From Bog-159 sp963709155 (GTDB lineage Bacteria; Acidobacteriota; Terriglobia; Bryobacterales; Bryobacteraceae): a stretch of DNA of 64,000 nt. Below the pieces are notes generated by a model that did not search any database, had not been told where the DNA came from, and saw only the letters and a list, made by a program, of their open reading frames with translations. The position numbers and the translations under genes are program-made. Below, piece after piece: positions 43,833-52,799 of the stretch (position 1 is the stretch's first letter; every line of letters begins with the position of its first letter). Location: positions 2,542,001 to 2,606,000 of the forward strand of contig CAVPVD010000007.1 of the NCBI GenBank assembly GCA_963709155.1, read 5' to 3'.

Positions 43833-45152
43833 GTGAACGCCGTCGAATTTCAGGGTGTCTCGAAGAGCTACTCGATCTATGAGTCGCCGGGAGACCGTTT
43901 GAAGGAGTTGGTCTCGTTCAACCGCTTGAAGCGCCACCAGGATTTCTGGGCGCTGCACGATGTCACGTTCGAAACCCGCCGCGGTGAAACCTTCTGCATC
44001 ATCGGCGAAAACGGCTCCGGCAAGAGCACCCTCCTGCAGATGGTGGCGGGCATTTTGCAGCCCACCCGCGGTTCGGTCAACGTGGAGGGGCGGGTATCGG
44101 CACTCCTCGAACTGGGCGCCGGATTCAATCCCGAATTCACGGGACGCGACAACGTCTATTTGAACGGGTCCATCCTGGGCCTGAGCACCCGGCAGATCGA
44201 TCAGCGCTACAAAGACATCGAAGACTTCGCCGAAATCGGCGACTTCATCAACCAGCCGGTGAAGACCTATTCGAGCGGCATGGTGGTGAGGCTGGCATTC
44301 GCCGTGGCCATCAACGTGGACCCGGAAATCCTGCTGGTGGACGAAGCCCTGGCCGTGGGCGACATCTATTTCCGCCAGCGCTGCATGCGCAAGGTACATG
44401 AGTTGCGCGCGCGCGGTATCACCATCCTATTCGTGTCCCACGCCATCGCCGATGTGAAAGCGATTGGAGATCGCGCCATGTGGCTGGACCGCGGCCGCAT
44501 CCGGGAAATCGGTGAAACCGACCGCGTGGTAGCCAAATACCTGGCGGCCATGGTAGAGAAGGACTCCGCGTACCTGATGCTGAAGGGTTCGCCTGAACGG
44601 GCGCGCACCGGCTCGCCCGCCCGCGCGCCGGAGGTGGTCGAACACATTCCGAATATCGATCACCGCTATGGCGACGGGCGCGCGGAAGTGTTGGGCATCG
44701 CGGTGCTGGACGCGCAGGGCGATCCCGTTCATCTGCTGCAGCCTTCGCAACGGATCACTTTGCGTGTAAGCGTGCGCGCCCACGCGGATATCGCCCAGCC
44801 GATCGTGGGGTTCATGATGCGCAACCACTTGGGTATCGATTTCTCCGGCACCAATACGGCGCGCGAGGGCTACGATCTGCCGGCGATGACGGCTGAGGAT
44901 GTCTATACGGTGGATTTTCATCTGGAGATGCCGGAACTATATCCCTCTTCGTTTTCGTTTTCGCCGGCCATCGCCGACGGCACCCTGCTGGGCTACAAGA
45001 TGTGCGATTGGATCGACAACGCCATCGCCCTGCAGATGGGACACTCGCCGGGCGAGATCTACGGATTCCTGCGGCTGCCGTGCCGGGTGGAGGTGAATGC
45101 GCGGCTGGCGCATGCGCCGGCGCCGGAGTTGACGGAGCATGGCGTTGGTTGA
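43833..45152 (+). CDS. O-antigen/polysaccharide ABC transporter ATPase (Wzt-type)
   Basis: A 439-residue ATPase with Walker A GENGSGKST, the ABC signature YSSGM, Walker B ILLVDEALAVGD and H-loop VSHAI in the first 230 residues. A C-terminal domain of about 170 residues (from VLGIAVLDAQGDPV) is like the carbohydrate-binding domain of Wzt proteins that recognises the modified end of the glycan. It starts with GTG at 43833. A Wzm permease is expected but not found in the window. The next gene, a methyltransferase with a coiled-coil tail, overlaps or abuts it. Confidence 0.88.
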   Translation: MNAVEFQGVSKSYSIYESPGDRLKELVSFNRLKRHQDFWALHDVTFETRRGETFCIIGENGSGKSTLLQMVAGILQPTRGSVNVEGRVSALLELGAGFNPEFTGRDNVYLNGSILGLSTRQIDQRYKDIEDFAEIGDFINQPVKTYSSGMVVRLAFAVAINVDPEILLVDEALAVGDIYFRQRCMRKVHELRARGITILFVSHAIADVKAIGDRAMWLDRGRIREIGETDRVVAKYLAAMVEKDSAYLMLKGSPERARTGSPARAPEVVEHIPNIDHRYGDGRAEVLGIAVLDAQGDPVHLLQPSQRITLRVSVRAHADIAQPIVGFMMRNHLGIDFSGTNTAREGYDLPAMTAEDVYTVDFHLEMPELYPSSFSFSPAIADGTLLGYKMCDWIDNAIALQMGHSPGEIYGFLRLPCRVEVNARLAHAPAPELTEHGVG

Positions 45153-46404
45153 TTCGATGCACGTCGAATTCACCGGCGAACGCGTGATCCCCGGACAGGT
45201 GGATGCGAACCTGCTGAACGAGCATCTGGCGCGCTACGCGTTCGCGGCGCGGCTGGCGCGCGGCAAGCGGGTCTTGGACGCGGGCTGCGGCGCGGGCTAC
45301 GGGGCGGCCGAACTGGCGGAATCGGCGCGGTCGGTGGTGGGCGCGGATATCGCCGCGGAGGCAGTGGCCTTCGCCCGCACGCATTATTCTCTGCCGGATC
45401 TGCAGTTCGAACAGGCCTCCTGCACCGCGCTGCCGCACCGGGACGGGGCCTTCGACCTGGTGGTCGCTTTCGAAGTCATCGAGCATTTGCCCGGCTGGCG
45501 CGACTTCCTTTTGGAAGTGCGGCGGGTGCTGGCGCCCACCGGACAGTTCATCGTCTCGACCCCTAACAAGCTGTACTACGCGGCATCGCGCGGCGGCGCA
45601 GGAGCCAACCCGTTTCACGCCCACGAGTTCGAATTCGATGAGTTCCGCGAGGAATTAGCGGCCATCTTTCCGCATATCTCACTATTTCTCGAGAACCACG
45701 TAGAAGGTGTCGCGTTCCGTCCGATGCAGGCGGCGGAATCGGGTACCACTGAGGTACGCGTGGATGGGGGGGACGCATCGCCGGCCGAGTCGCACTTTTT
45801 CGTGGCGGTCTGCGCGCACCGCCCTCAGACTGGAAATCCGACGTTCGTCTATGTTCCCAGCGCCGGGAACGTGCTGCGCGAGAGGGAGAAGCACATCGCG
45901 CTGCTCGAAGGTGAACTGCGGCGCAAGGACGATTGGCTGGAGACCGCCAAGCGGGACCTGGCCGATCTGGACCTGGAGCATCGCAAGGTCACGGCGGAAC
46001 TGGAGGAGAGCAACCATTGGGCCGCCCGTCTGGATGGGGAAGTAACCAGCCGTGGCGCGCGCATTCAGGAACTGCAAGCCGAATTGGCGGGCGAACAGGC
46101 CGCGTCCCGCGCCGTGGTAGATGCTTACGAACGGAAGATCGCGGAACTGGAATCGGAGAACCGCACGAAATCGGAATGGGCGGCGCAGGTGAACGCGCAG
46201 CTTGACGCCAAGCTGCTTGAACTGGCGCAATGCGTGGAGTATCTGCACCAGGCGGAAAAGACCGTGGAAGAGCGCACGCGTTGGGCACAAACCCTTAGCG
46301 CCGAGTTAGAGCAGCTTCGCCGCAAGCTCGCTTTGCTAGAAGCTTCGCGATGGGTGCGGCTGGGCCGCCGCGTCGGGTTGGGACCTGACGCCGACCTGCA
46401 ATGA
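45139..46404 (+). CDS. Methyltransferase with C-terminal coiled coil (WbdD-like layout)
   Basis: A 421-residue protein. Residues 1-220 are a class I methyltransferase: GKRVLDAGCGAGYGAAEL, VVGADIAAEAVAF, VAFEVIEHLPGWRDFL and STPNKLYY. Residues about 240-410 are a long predicted coiled coil (REREKHIALLEGELRRKDDW, then many Lys/Glu/Leu heptads to LRRKLALLEASRW). The alternative start at 45157 (MHVEFTGERVIPG) fits the family start better; the one given overlaps wzt by 14 nt. In Escherichia coli O9a, the chain terminator WbdD joins a methyltransferase to a coiled-coil molecular ruler next to Wzt; the layout here is similar but no kinase domain is present. Confidence 0.75.
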   Translation: MALVDSMHVEFTGERVIPGQVDANLLNEHLARYAFAARLARGKRVLDAGCGAGYGAAELAESARSVVGADIAAEAVAFARTHYSLPDLQFEQASCTALPHRDGAFDLVVAFEVIEHLPGWRDFLLEVRRVLAPTGQFIVSTPNKLYYAASRGGAGANPFHAHEFEFDEFREELAAIFPHISLFLENHVEGVAFRPMQAAESGTTEVRVDGGDASPAESHFFVAVCAHRPQTGNPTFVYVPSAGNVLREREKHIALLEGELRRKDDWLETAKRDLADLDLEHRKVTAELEESNHWAARLDGEVTSRGARIQELQAELAGEQAASRAVVDAYERKIAELESENRTKSEWAAQVNAQLDAKLLELAQCVEYLHQAEKTVEERTRWAQTLSAELEQLRRKLALLEASRWVRLGRRVGLGPDADLQ

Positions 46405-48734
46405 CGGTCCTTCTCCTGATCCTCTCCCCCCTGATGCTTTTGGCCGCGGTGTTGTCGCTGGCCATCACGGATCTGGCCTGGCTCCTATGCGGCACGCGGG
46501 CGGCGCCGCGCAACCGGAAGTGCCTCTCCAACGCCGCGAGCGTGGTGATTCCCAACTGGAACGGGCGAGACCTGCTGGAGCGGTACCTGCCATCCGTGAT
46601 CGCCGCGCTCGGCGGGAATCCGGAAAACGAAATCCTGGTTGTCGATAACGGGTCGGCGGATGGCAGCGCGGAGTTCGTGCGGCAAACGTTTCCGGGCGTG
46701 AAGGTGCTGGCGCTCGACCGGAACCTGGGTTTTGGCGGCGGCTCGAATACCGGATTCCGTGCGGCGAAGAACGACATCGTAGTGCTGCTGAACAGCGACA
46801 TGCAGGTGTCGCCCGATTTTCTGGCGCCATTGCTCGAAGGCTTCTCCGACGAACGGGTCTTCGCCGTCTCCTGCCAGATCTTCTTTCGCGATCCAGCCAA
46901 ACTGCGCGAAGAGACGGGATTGACCGAAGGCTGGTGGCAGGACGGCGGGCTGAAAGTGCGGCATCGGGCCGACGCAGCCATCACCGGGCTGTTTCCGTGC
47001 TTCTACGGGGGCGGCGGATCCTGCGCCTTCGACCGGCGAAAGTTCCTGGAACTGGGCGGTTTCGACGAACTGCTGGCGCCCTTCTATCTGGAAGACACCG
47101 ACTTGGGCTACCTGGCGTGGAAGCGCGGCTGGCAGGTGTTGTATGCGCCGCGCAGCATCGTGTATCACGAGCATCGCGGGACCATCGGCAAGCGCTTCAG
47201 CGAAGCGCAGATCCAGGCGGTGCTCAAGAAGAACTACCTCTTGTTCTGTTGGAAGAATATCCACGATTGGCGGCGGCTGGCGGCGCATTTCTTCTTCAGC
47301 TATGGCGGAGCGCTGCTCAGCGTGGCGTCCGGCGACGTGCCCGGCCGCGCCAATCTGCGCGGCTGGTGGCGCGCGTTCCGGCAGCTTCCCGGGGCGATGG
47401 CGTCGCGCTGGCGGGCGCGCCGGCTGGCCATGGTGGACGATACGGAAGCGTTCCGGCGACCCCTAGGGGGATACTTCCGGGATCGATTTGCCGGCGATCT
47501 GCCGCAAACCGCCTCCAATTTACGCGTGCTGTTCGTCTCGCCCTACCCGATCTGCCCGCCGGTGCATGGGGGCGGCGTGTTCATGTATCAAACGTTGCGG
47601 GAACTGGCCAGGCTCGCGACGGTCCACGTGGTGGCCATGCTGGACGCGCGCTCGCAGGCGCCCGCGCAGGAAGAGTTGCGCAATTTCTGCGCCTCCGCCG
47701 AGTTTCTGGTGCGTCCGCCCAAGCCCGCCAGCCTGGGCTCGATGCGTCCTCACGCTGTGGCCGAATTCGCCAACGCCGATCTGGACTGGCTCATTCACCG
47801 CCAGATATATCTGCACCGCATCGATGTGGTGCAGCTCGAGTACACGCCGCTGGGCCAATACGCGGGCGCCTACCGGCGCATTCCCACGATCCTGTTCGAG
47901 CACGATATCTATTTCCAATCCATCGCGCGCGGCCTTCCGTTGATGACGGGTACGCTGGCCCAGATCAAGGCGCGCTATGAGTATCTGCGGGCGCTGCGCT
48001 ACGAGTTGGGCATGCTGCCGCGCTGCGACCGGGTGCAAGTGTGTACGCGGGAAAACGGCGATTACCTGGCCGGTTTTCTGCCGGGGATTCGGGGCCGCCT
48101 GCAATCGGGGCTGCGCGCGGGAATCGACACTGCGCGCTACGAGTTCACGCCAGAAGGACGGGAGCCGTTCACCATGCTGTTCCTGGGAAGCTTCCGGCAT
48201 GAGCCGAATATTGTGGCGCTCGATTGGTTTGTCGATGAAGTGTTGCCGCGCATCGTGGCGCGCCGGCCGGAAGCGCGGCTGGTAGTGGTGGGATCGGACG
48301 CGCCCGCGCGGCATCCCTACGCGGACCGCGCGCCTGCCATTGAAATCCGCGGCTTTGTGGAAGACATCCGCGAGCCTCTGTCGCGCTATGCGGTGTTCGT
48401 TTGCCCCGTACGGAGCGGCTCGGGCGTGCGCGTAAAGCTGCTGGAAGCCTTTGCCTGCGGCATTCCCGTGGTTTCGACCCGGATCGGCGCGGAAGGCCTG
48501 GCGCGGCAGGACGGCGAGTTCTGCTGGCTGGCGGACGCGCCGGAGCCGTTCGCCGAAGCTGTTTTACAGGTTTTTGAAAATGCGCCCCAAGCCGCGGAGA
48601 TGGCCCTGCGCGCGCGTTCCGAAGTGGTGGCGCATTGGGACATGGCCGCCATCACCGCGCGGCTGGTGGAGAGCTATCGGGAAGCGGTACGGGAAAAGAA
48701 CGCTACTTCGTCTTCGGAGAGAGGTCTTCCTTAA
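46401..48734 (+). CDS. Bifunctional glycosyltransferase: GT2 fused to GT4
   Basis: A 777-residue protein starting in the stop of the methyltransferase gene (ATGA). An N-terminal helix (2-30) precedes a GT2 domain (40-330: VVIPNWNGRDLLERYL, LNSDMQ as DxD, and YLEDTDLGYLAWKRG). From about 373 (LRVLFVSPYPICPPVHGGG) a full GT-B/GT4 glycosyltransferase follows, ending with VCPVRSGSGVRVKLLEAFAC and the EX7E-like site. Two sugar transfers in one polypeptide are suggested for the surface polysaccharide. The 3' end overlaps the convergent small gene by 32 nt. Confidence 0.88.
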   Translation: MTVLLLILSPLMLLAAVLSLAITDLAWLLCGTRAAPRNRKCLSNAASVVIPNWNGRDLLERYLPSVIAALGGNPENEILVVDNGSADGSAEFVRQTFPGVKVLALDRNLGFGGGSNTGFRAAKNDIVVLLNSDMQVSPDFLAPLLEGFSDERVFAVSCQIFFRDPAKLREETGLTEGWWQDGGLKVRHRADAAITGLFPCFYGGGGSCAFDRRKFLELGGFDELLAPFYLEDTDLGYLAWKRGWQVLYAPRSIVYHEHRGTIGKRFSEAQIQAVLKKNYLLFCWKNIHDWRRLAAHFFFSYGGALLSVASGDVPGRANLRGWWRAFRQLPGAMASRWRARRLAMVDDTEAFRRPLGGYFRDRFAGDLPQTASNLRVLFVSPYPICPPVHGGGVFMYQTLRELARLATVHVVAMLDARSQAPAQEELRNFCASAEFLVRPPKPASLGSMRPHAVAEFANADLDWLIHRQIYLHRIDVVQLEYTPLGQYAGAYRRIPTILFEHDIYFQSIARGLPLMTGTLAQIKARYEYLRALRYELGMLPRCDRVQVCTRENGDYLAGFLPGIRGRLQSGLRAGIDTARYEFTPEGREPFTMLFLGSFRHEPNIVALDWFVDEVLPRIVARRPEARLVVVGSDAPARHPYADRAPAIEIRGFVEDIREPLSRYAVFVCPVRSGSGVRVKLLEAFACGIPVVSTRIGAEGLARQDGEFCWLADAPEPFAEAVLQVFENAPQAAEMALRARSEVVAHWDMAAITARLVESYREAVREKNATSSSERGLP

Positions 48735-49251
48735 GCTGTTTCACGACGCGCTCGGCGGTGTGATCCAACTCGTGCGGGCTGGTATTCCTGGGCTTCTCGA
48801 AAACCGACCAAAGCACCTGGCGGGATTTCACGTTGACCAGGAAAATTGTTCCGCGGCTGTGGCCCCCGGCGCCCATGCCGCCGGCCTTTTCCGTTTTGTT
48901 GACGGGATCCCCGAGCGCGGTTAACAGGCCGCCGCGTGCAGGAGATGTCTCCACCTTCTCTTTTTCCTTTTCCTTGGGCGCTTCCTTGGCCGGTGCCGGC
49001 GGGGGATACAACTCGTTCAACTTATCCTCCAGCGGCGCGCCCACCTCGTCCGTGATGATGGTTTCCGCCTTGGCCGGATCGGTCACTACCTGCAGCACAT
49101 GCATGCGCGTGAGGCGGTTGGCGATGAACTGATCGAGACTGTGGCCCATGGGCAGCAGATATACGGTGCGGCCCTCGGCCAGTTCCGCGGCGGCAGCCAC
49201 GCTCCAGCAATTCAGGCAACAGAGCAGCGATAGGGCCAATTTCATTTTCAT
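48703..49251 (-). CDS. Exported hypothetical protein
   Basis: Not recognised. A 182-residue protein with a signal peptide (MKMKLALSLLCCLNCWSVAA). The mature part has a segment HSLDQFIANRLTRMHVLQVV, then a Lys/Glu/Pro-rich spacer and a domain with SRGTIFLVNVKSRQVLWSVF. The beta-alpha pattern and VNVKSRQVLWS motif resemble envelope proteins found in acidobacterial clusters, but no function is known. It is convergent with the GT2-GT4 gene, so 32 nt overlap. Confidence 0.6.
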   Translation of the reverse strand: MKMKLALSLLCCLNCWSVAAAAELAEGRTVYLLPMGHSLDQFIANRLTRMHVLQVVTDPAKAETIITDEVGAPLEDKLNELYPPPAPAKEAPKEKEKEKVETSPARGGLLTALGDPVNKTEKAGGMGAGGHSRGTIFLVNVKSRQVLWSVFEKPRNTSPHELDHTAERVVKQLKEDLSPKTK

Positions 49252-49318
49252 TCACCATCATAGCAGCGCGCTTTGGCGCTTTTGAGACTTCTTCCCATGT
49301 ACTAGGATAGGCTTGAAG

Positions 49319-50083
49319 ATGGCGCAAGAGCCGAACGGCACGCTGCGGCGAGAGTTGGATTACCACGAGCGGTTGTACGCGGGCTTCGCGCAGTCTCACT
49401 TCGCGCGCGCGGCGGTGCGGGCACTGCGCCGGCACATGGTGTCGCGCATCGCCGGACTGCTGGGCGTGAACGGCAAATCGGTAGTCCTGAGCCTGGGCTG
49501 CGGCGTCGGCGACACCGAACTGCTGCTGGCTCCGCGCGTGGGCCGGGTCGTGGGAATCGATCTCGCGCCCAGCGGCGTACGGCAAGCCAGGGCGGACGCC
49601 GCCCGCATGGGCATCGGCAACGCCGAATTTCTGGAGGGCGCGTTTGAGGATATCGAGGGCCTGCCTCCGGCGGACGGGGTGATGGCCATATTCTTTCTGC
49701 ACCACCTGCCGGATGCGGTGCTGGCGGAGCTACCGGAACGGATCAAACCGCTGCTGAAGCCGGGCGGTGTTTTCTATTCGCTCGATCCCAGCCGGCAGCG
49801 TCTCTCCGGAAAAGTGGGGCGCTTGCTTATCCCGGGACTGATGAAACGCTACCAGACCGAAGACGAGCGCGAACTGGATCCGGCCTCGACGGCGGATCTT
49901 TTCCGGAAAGCGGGCTTCCAGGCGCGCAGCGATTTTTACGATTTCGTGTCGTCCCCACTGGCCGGCCTGTTTCCCGGCTGGCGGATGGGCTATAGCGCGG
50001 CGCGCGCGATAGACGATACCATTCTAAGGATTCCTGGCCTGCGCAAGTTCGGCAGCAACTTCGAAATCATCGCTCGCGGATAA
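49319..50083 (+). CDS. Class I SAM-dependent methyltransferase
   Basis: A 254-residue methyltransferase: VVLSLGCGVGDTELL (motif I), VVGIDLAPSGVRQARA, and AIFFLHHLPDAVLAEL before a UbiE-like C-terminal half (LLKPGGVFYSLDPSRQRLSG). The ATG at 49319 (MAQEPNGTL) is chosen over a TTG six bases upstream. Its stop overlaps the start of the following GT2 gene by 1 nt. Modification of a glycan or lipid intermediate is inferred. Confidence 0.82.
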   Translation: MAQEPNGTLRRELDYHERLYAGFAQSHFARAAVRALRRHMVSRIAGLLGVNGKSVVLSLGCGVGDTELLLAPRVGRVVGIDLAPSGVRQARADAARMGIGNAEFLEGAFEDIEGLPPADGVMAIFFLHHLPDAVLAELPERIKPLLKPGGVFYSLDPSRQRLSGKVGRLLIPGLMKRYQTEDERELDPASTADLFRKAGFQARSDFYDFVSSPLAGLFPGWRMGYSAARAIDDTILRIPGLRKFGSNFEIIARG

Positions 50084-50766
50084 TGTACAAAGGCGACACG
50101 ATCACGGTCATCATCCCTTGCCTGAACGAGGAGCAGGGCGTCGAACAAGTGCTGCGCAGCATGCCGGAATTCGTCGATCAGGTGATCGTGGTGGATAACG
50201 GATCGACGGACCGCACTTCGCATGTGGCGGCTTCGCTGGGCGCGCAAGTGATCCGCGAAGATGTGCGCGGCTACGGCCGCAGTTACAAACGCGGATTCGC
50301 GGATGCCACCAGCGATCTGATCGTCACGCTGGACGGCGACCATAGCTATCCGGTGGACGCGCTTTCCTATTTGCTGGAGGCTTTCCGCCACTTCGAGGTC
50401 GACTTCCTGAATGCATCGCGCTTTCCGGTGCGCGACCGGCAGGCTATGAGCTTCAAACATCATTTCGGCAACCTGGTGCTCTCGCTGGCCATGTCGATCT
50501 TGTACTTTCGCTGGGTGCGCGACTCGCAATCGGGTATGTGGGTGTTCCGGCGCTCGATTCTCGAAGACATGCAGCTTGAGTCCGATGGCATGGCATTCTC
50601 GGAGGAGATCAAAATCGAAGCGTTGAAAAATCCGCGGGTGCGCTTCGGGGAGATCTCCATCATGTATACGTCGCGAATCGGGGAGAAGAAACTGAATCCG
50701 TGGCGAGACGGCCTGCACAATCTGATGTTCCTGATCCGGAAGCGGCTGCCGCGCCGGAAAAAATAG
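50083..50766 (+). CDS. GT2 glycosyltransferase (dolichyl-phosphate mannosyltransferase-like)
   Basis: A 227-residue GT-A enzyme beginning TITVIIPCLNEEQGVEQVL, with DNGSTDRTSHVA, DGDHSYPVDAL (DxD-like) and VRDSQSGMWVFRRSIL. It resembles DPM1/polyprenyl-phosphate glycosyltransferases that load a sugar onto the lipid carrier. No membrane segment is seen. The start overlaps the upstream methyltransferase stop by 1 nt (TAATG). Confidence 0.87.
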   Translation: MYKGDTITVIIPCLNEEQGVEQVLRSMPEFVDQVIVVDNGSTDRTSHVAASLGAQVIREDVRGYGRSYKRGFADATSDLIVTLDGDHSYPVDALSYLLEAFRHFEVDFLNASRFPVRDRQAMSFKHHFGNLVLSLAMSILYFRWVRDSQSGMWVFRRSILEDMQLESDGMAFSEEIKIEALKNPRVRFGEISIMYTSRIGEKKLNPWRDGLHNLMFLIRKRLPRRKK

Positions 50767-50793
50767 CCGGGCGAGCGGGTAAGCTATATTCGC

Positions 50794-51786
50794 ATGGAGT
50801 CCATCACCATCGTCGTGCCGGTTTGGAACCGGCGCGACCTGTTGGAGCGCTTGCTGCACGGTTTGCGCGCACAGACACGCGAGATCGCTGAAATTTTGGT
50901 AGTGGACGATGGGTCTGAGGACGGATCGGCGGAGCTCGCCGAGCGCATGGGCGCCAGGAGCATTCGCATGGGCTCGCACGGCGGATTCGCCAAAGCGGTG
51001 AACCGCGGAATTCGCGAGAGCCGCACGCGCCTGGCGGCGATCGTCAACAACGACGTGGAATTGGCGCCGGACTGGTTGGAAAGGCTGGCGGATGGGCTCG
51101 AACCGGGAGCTTGGTTTGCAACGGGCCGGATCCTTCAGGCCGGCGACCCGGGCCGCATCGATGCCACCTTCGATGCGCTCTGCCGCGGCGGGACTGCCTG
51201 CCGGATTGGGCACGGGTGCCCGGACGGGCCGTTGTTTCGAGAAGCGCGGGAGATCCAGTTCCCGCCGTTTACGGCGGCCTTGTTTCGCGCCGAACTTTTC
51301 GCCAAGGCCGGGTGGCTCGACGAGCGCTTCGAATCGTATCTGGAGGATGTGGATTTCGGATTGCGCTGTGCCCTGGCCGGATTGACCGGGCGGTACGTGC
51401 CGGAAGCGGTCGCCTGGCATGCAGGCAGCGCCACTCTGGGACTCTGGCACGCCGAAACCACCCGGCTGATTTCGCGGAATCAGGTCTTTCTAATCGCCAA
51501 GCATTATCCGCGGCGGATGCGGGCGCGATACTGTTGGCCCATCTTGGTGGCGCAGGGATTGTGGGGAATGGTCGCGCTGCGCCACGGCAGGGGCTGGGCC
51601 TGGCTGCGGGGTAAGTGGGAAGGGCTACGCCGGTTTGGCGAACTAAGCGAGCCACCACCGTCGGGGAACGCCCTTGCCGGCGTGCTCCGGGAAGGCGAAC
51701 GGGAGATGCGCCGCATCCAGGGCGAATCCGCACGCGATCTGTACTGGAATCTGTACTTTCTGCTCACGGCGGGTGGGGCAAAGTGA
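50794..51786 (+). CDS. GT2 family glycosyltransferase
   Basis: A 330-residue GT-A glycosyltransferase: ITIVVPVWNRRDLLERLLHG, LVVDDGSEDGSA, AIVNNDVELAPDWLERLADG and YLEDVDFGLRCALAG. The N-D-D and LEDVDF signatures match the rhamnosyltransferase-like branch. It probably extends the polysaccharide, in a run of four consecutive GT2 genes. Confidence 0.87.
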   Translation: MESITIVVPVWNRRDLLERLLHGLRAQTREIAEILVVDDGSEDGSAELAERMGARSIRMGSHGGFAKAVNRGIRESRTRLAAIVNNDVELAPDWLERLADGLEPGAWFATGRILQAGDPGRIDATFDALCRGGTACRIGHGCPDGPLFREAREIQFPPFTAALFRAELFAKAGWLDERFESYLEDVDFGLRCALAGLTGRYVPEAVAWHAGSATLGLWHAETTRLISRNQVFLIAKHYPRRMRARYCWPILVAQGLWGMVALRHGRGWAWLRGKWEGLRRFGELSEPPPSGNALAGVLREGEREMRRIQGESARDLYWNLYFLLTAGGAK

Positions 51787-51809
51787 CGGCTGTTGAGGCG
51801 TTATGACAC

Positions 51810-52721
51810 ATGCGTGAGGCAGGCATCGTGGTGGTGACACACCAATCGGAGGCCGAGATCGGCGATTGCCTGGACCGGGCGCTTCGGACCGGCGCCGAAA
51901 TCGTGGTGGTGGATAATGCCTCAACCGACCGTACTTGCCAGGAGGTGACCGCGCGCGGTGTACGGATCATCGCCAATCCGGAAAACCGCGGGTTTGCCGC
52001 CGCCGTGAACCAGGGAATACGCGCCCTGGATACGCCCTTCGTGCTCTTATTAAACCCGGACGCGCGCCTGGAGACGGATATCGAGGCGCTGATCGAGTGC
52101 TGCCGCCAGCCGGGGGTGGCCGGTGCGGGCGGCAAATTGGTGGACGGCGCTGGGCTCCCGCAAACCGGTTTTGCGGTGCGCAGCCTACCCTCGCCCATGG
52201 CTTTGATCTGCGAAGTTCTGCTGGTGAATCGCTTATGGGCGCACAATCCGGTGAATTGGCACTACCGTTGCTTAGGATTTGACTTCTCTACGGCCCGCGA
52301 CGTGGAACAGCCGGCGGGCGCCTTTCTGATGATCCGCCGGGACGTCTGGCGGGAACTGGACGGATTTGACGAGCGATTCTATCCGCTGTGGTTCGAAGAT
52401 GTGGATTTCTGCTGGAGGTCGCGGCAGGCAGGATACCGGATGCGCTACACCCCCGACGCTGTAGCTAAACATACGGGCGGTCATTCTCTGGCAAAGATTT
52501 CGCTGGAGAACCGGCAGCTTTATTGGTATCGTAGTCTACTAGGGTTCGCAGCCAAGCATTATTGTTCCAGTACGGCTAGAATAGTTTGTGCGGCTGTCTT
52601 CCTTGGCTCCATACCCAGGATGTTTTGGGGTATGGCGGCATTTCGAAGCCTGACGCCCATCGGAGTATATGGCAAAGTGATGGCGCTGGCCGGTAGAAGG
52701 TTGATGCGGCCAGCCGGGTGA
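51810..52721 (+). CDS. GT2 family glycosyltransferase (rhamnosyltransferase-like)
   Basis: A 303-residue GT2 enzyme beginning AGIVVVTHQSEAEIGDCL, with VVDNASTDRTCQE, LLNPDARLETDIEAL and PLWFEDVDFCWRSRQAGY. The motif set is that of GT2 rhamnosyltransferases (PLWFEDVDF). A C-terminal hydrophobic stretch (about 245-290) may associate it with the membrane. It lies 23 nt after the preceding GT2. Confidence 0.87.
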   Translation: MREAGIVVVTHQSEAEIGDCLDRALRTGAEIVVVDNASTDRTCQEVTARGVRIIANPENRGFAAAVNQGIRALDTPFVLLLNPDARLETDIEALIECCRQPGVAGAGGKLVDGAGLPQTGFAVRSLPSPMALICEVLLVNRLWAHNPVNWHYRCLGFDFSTARDVEQPAGAFLMIRRDVWRELDGFDERFYPLWFEDVDFCWRSRQAGYRMRYTPDAVAKHTGGHSLAKISLENRQLYWYRSLLGFAAKHYCSSTARIVCAAVFLGSIPRMFWGMAAFRSLTPIGVYGKVMALAGRRLMRPAG

Positions 52722-52799
52722 GTACCGTTTTTTGTCTTATTCCCGCGGTCTGGGGTGAACGGATGTACCAATGATCGGCGTTAATTCAGGTTCGAGTTC

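Noticed and set aside
49990..51450. 486-residue minus-strand frame over two GT2 genes
   Set aside because: It spans the boundary of two clear glycosyltransferase genes on the opposite strand and has an Arg/His/Gln-rich composition without motifs.
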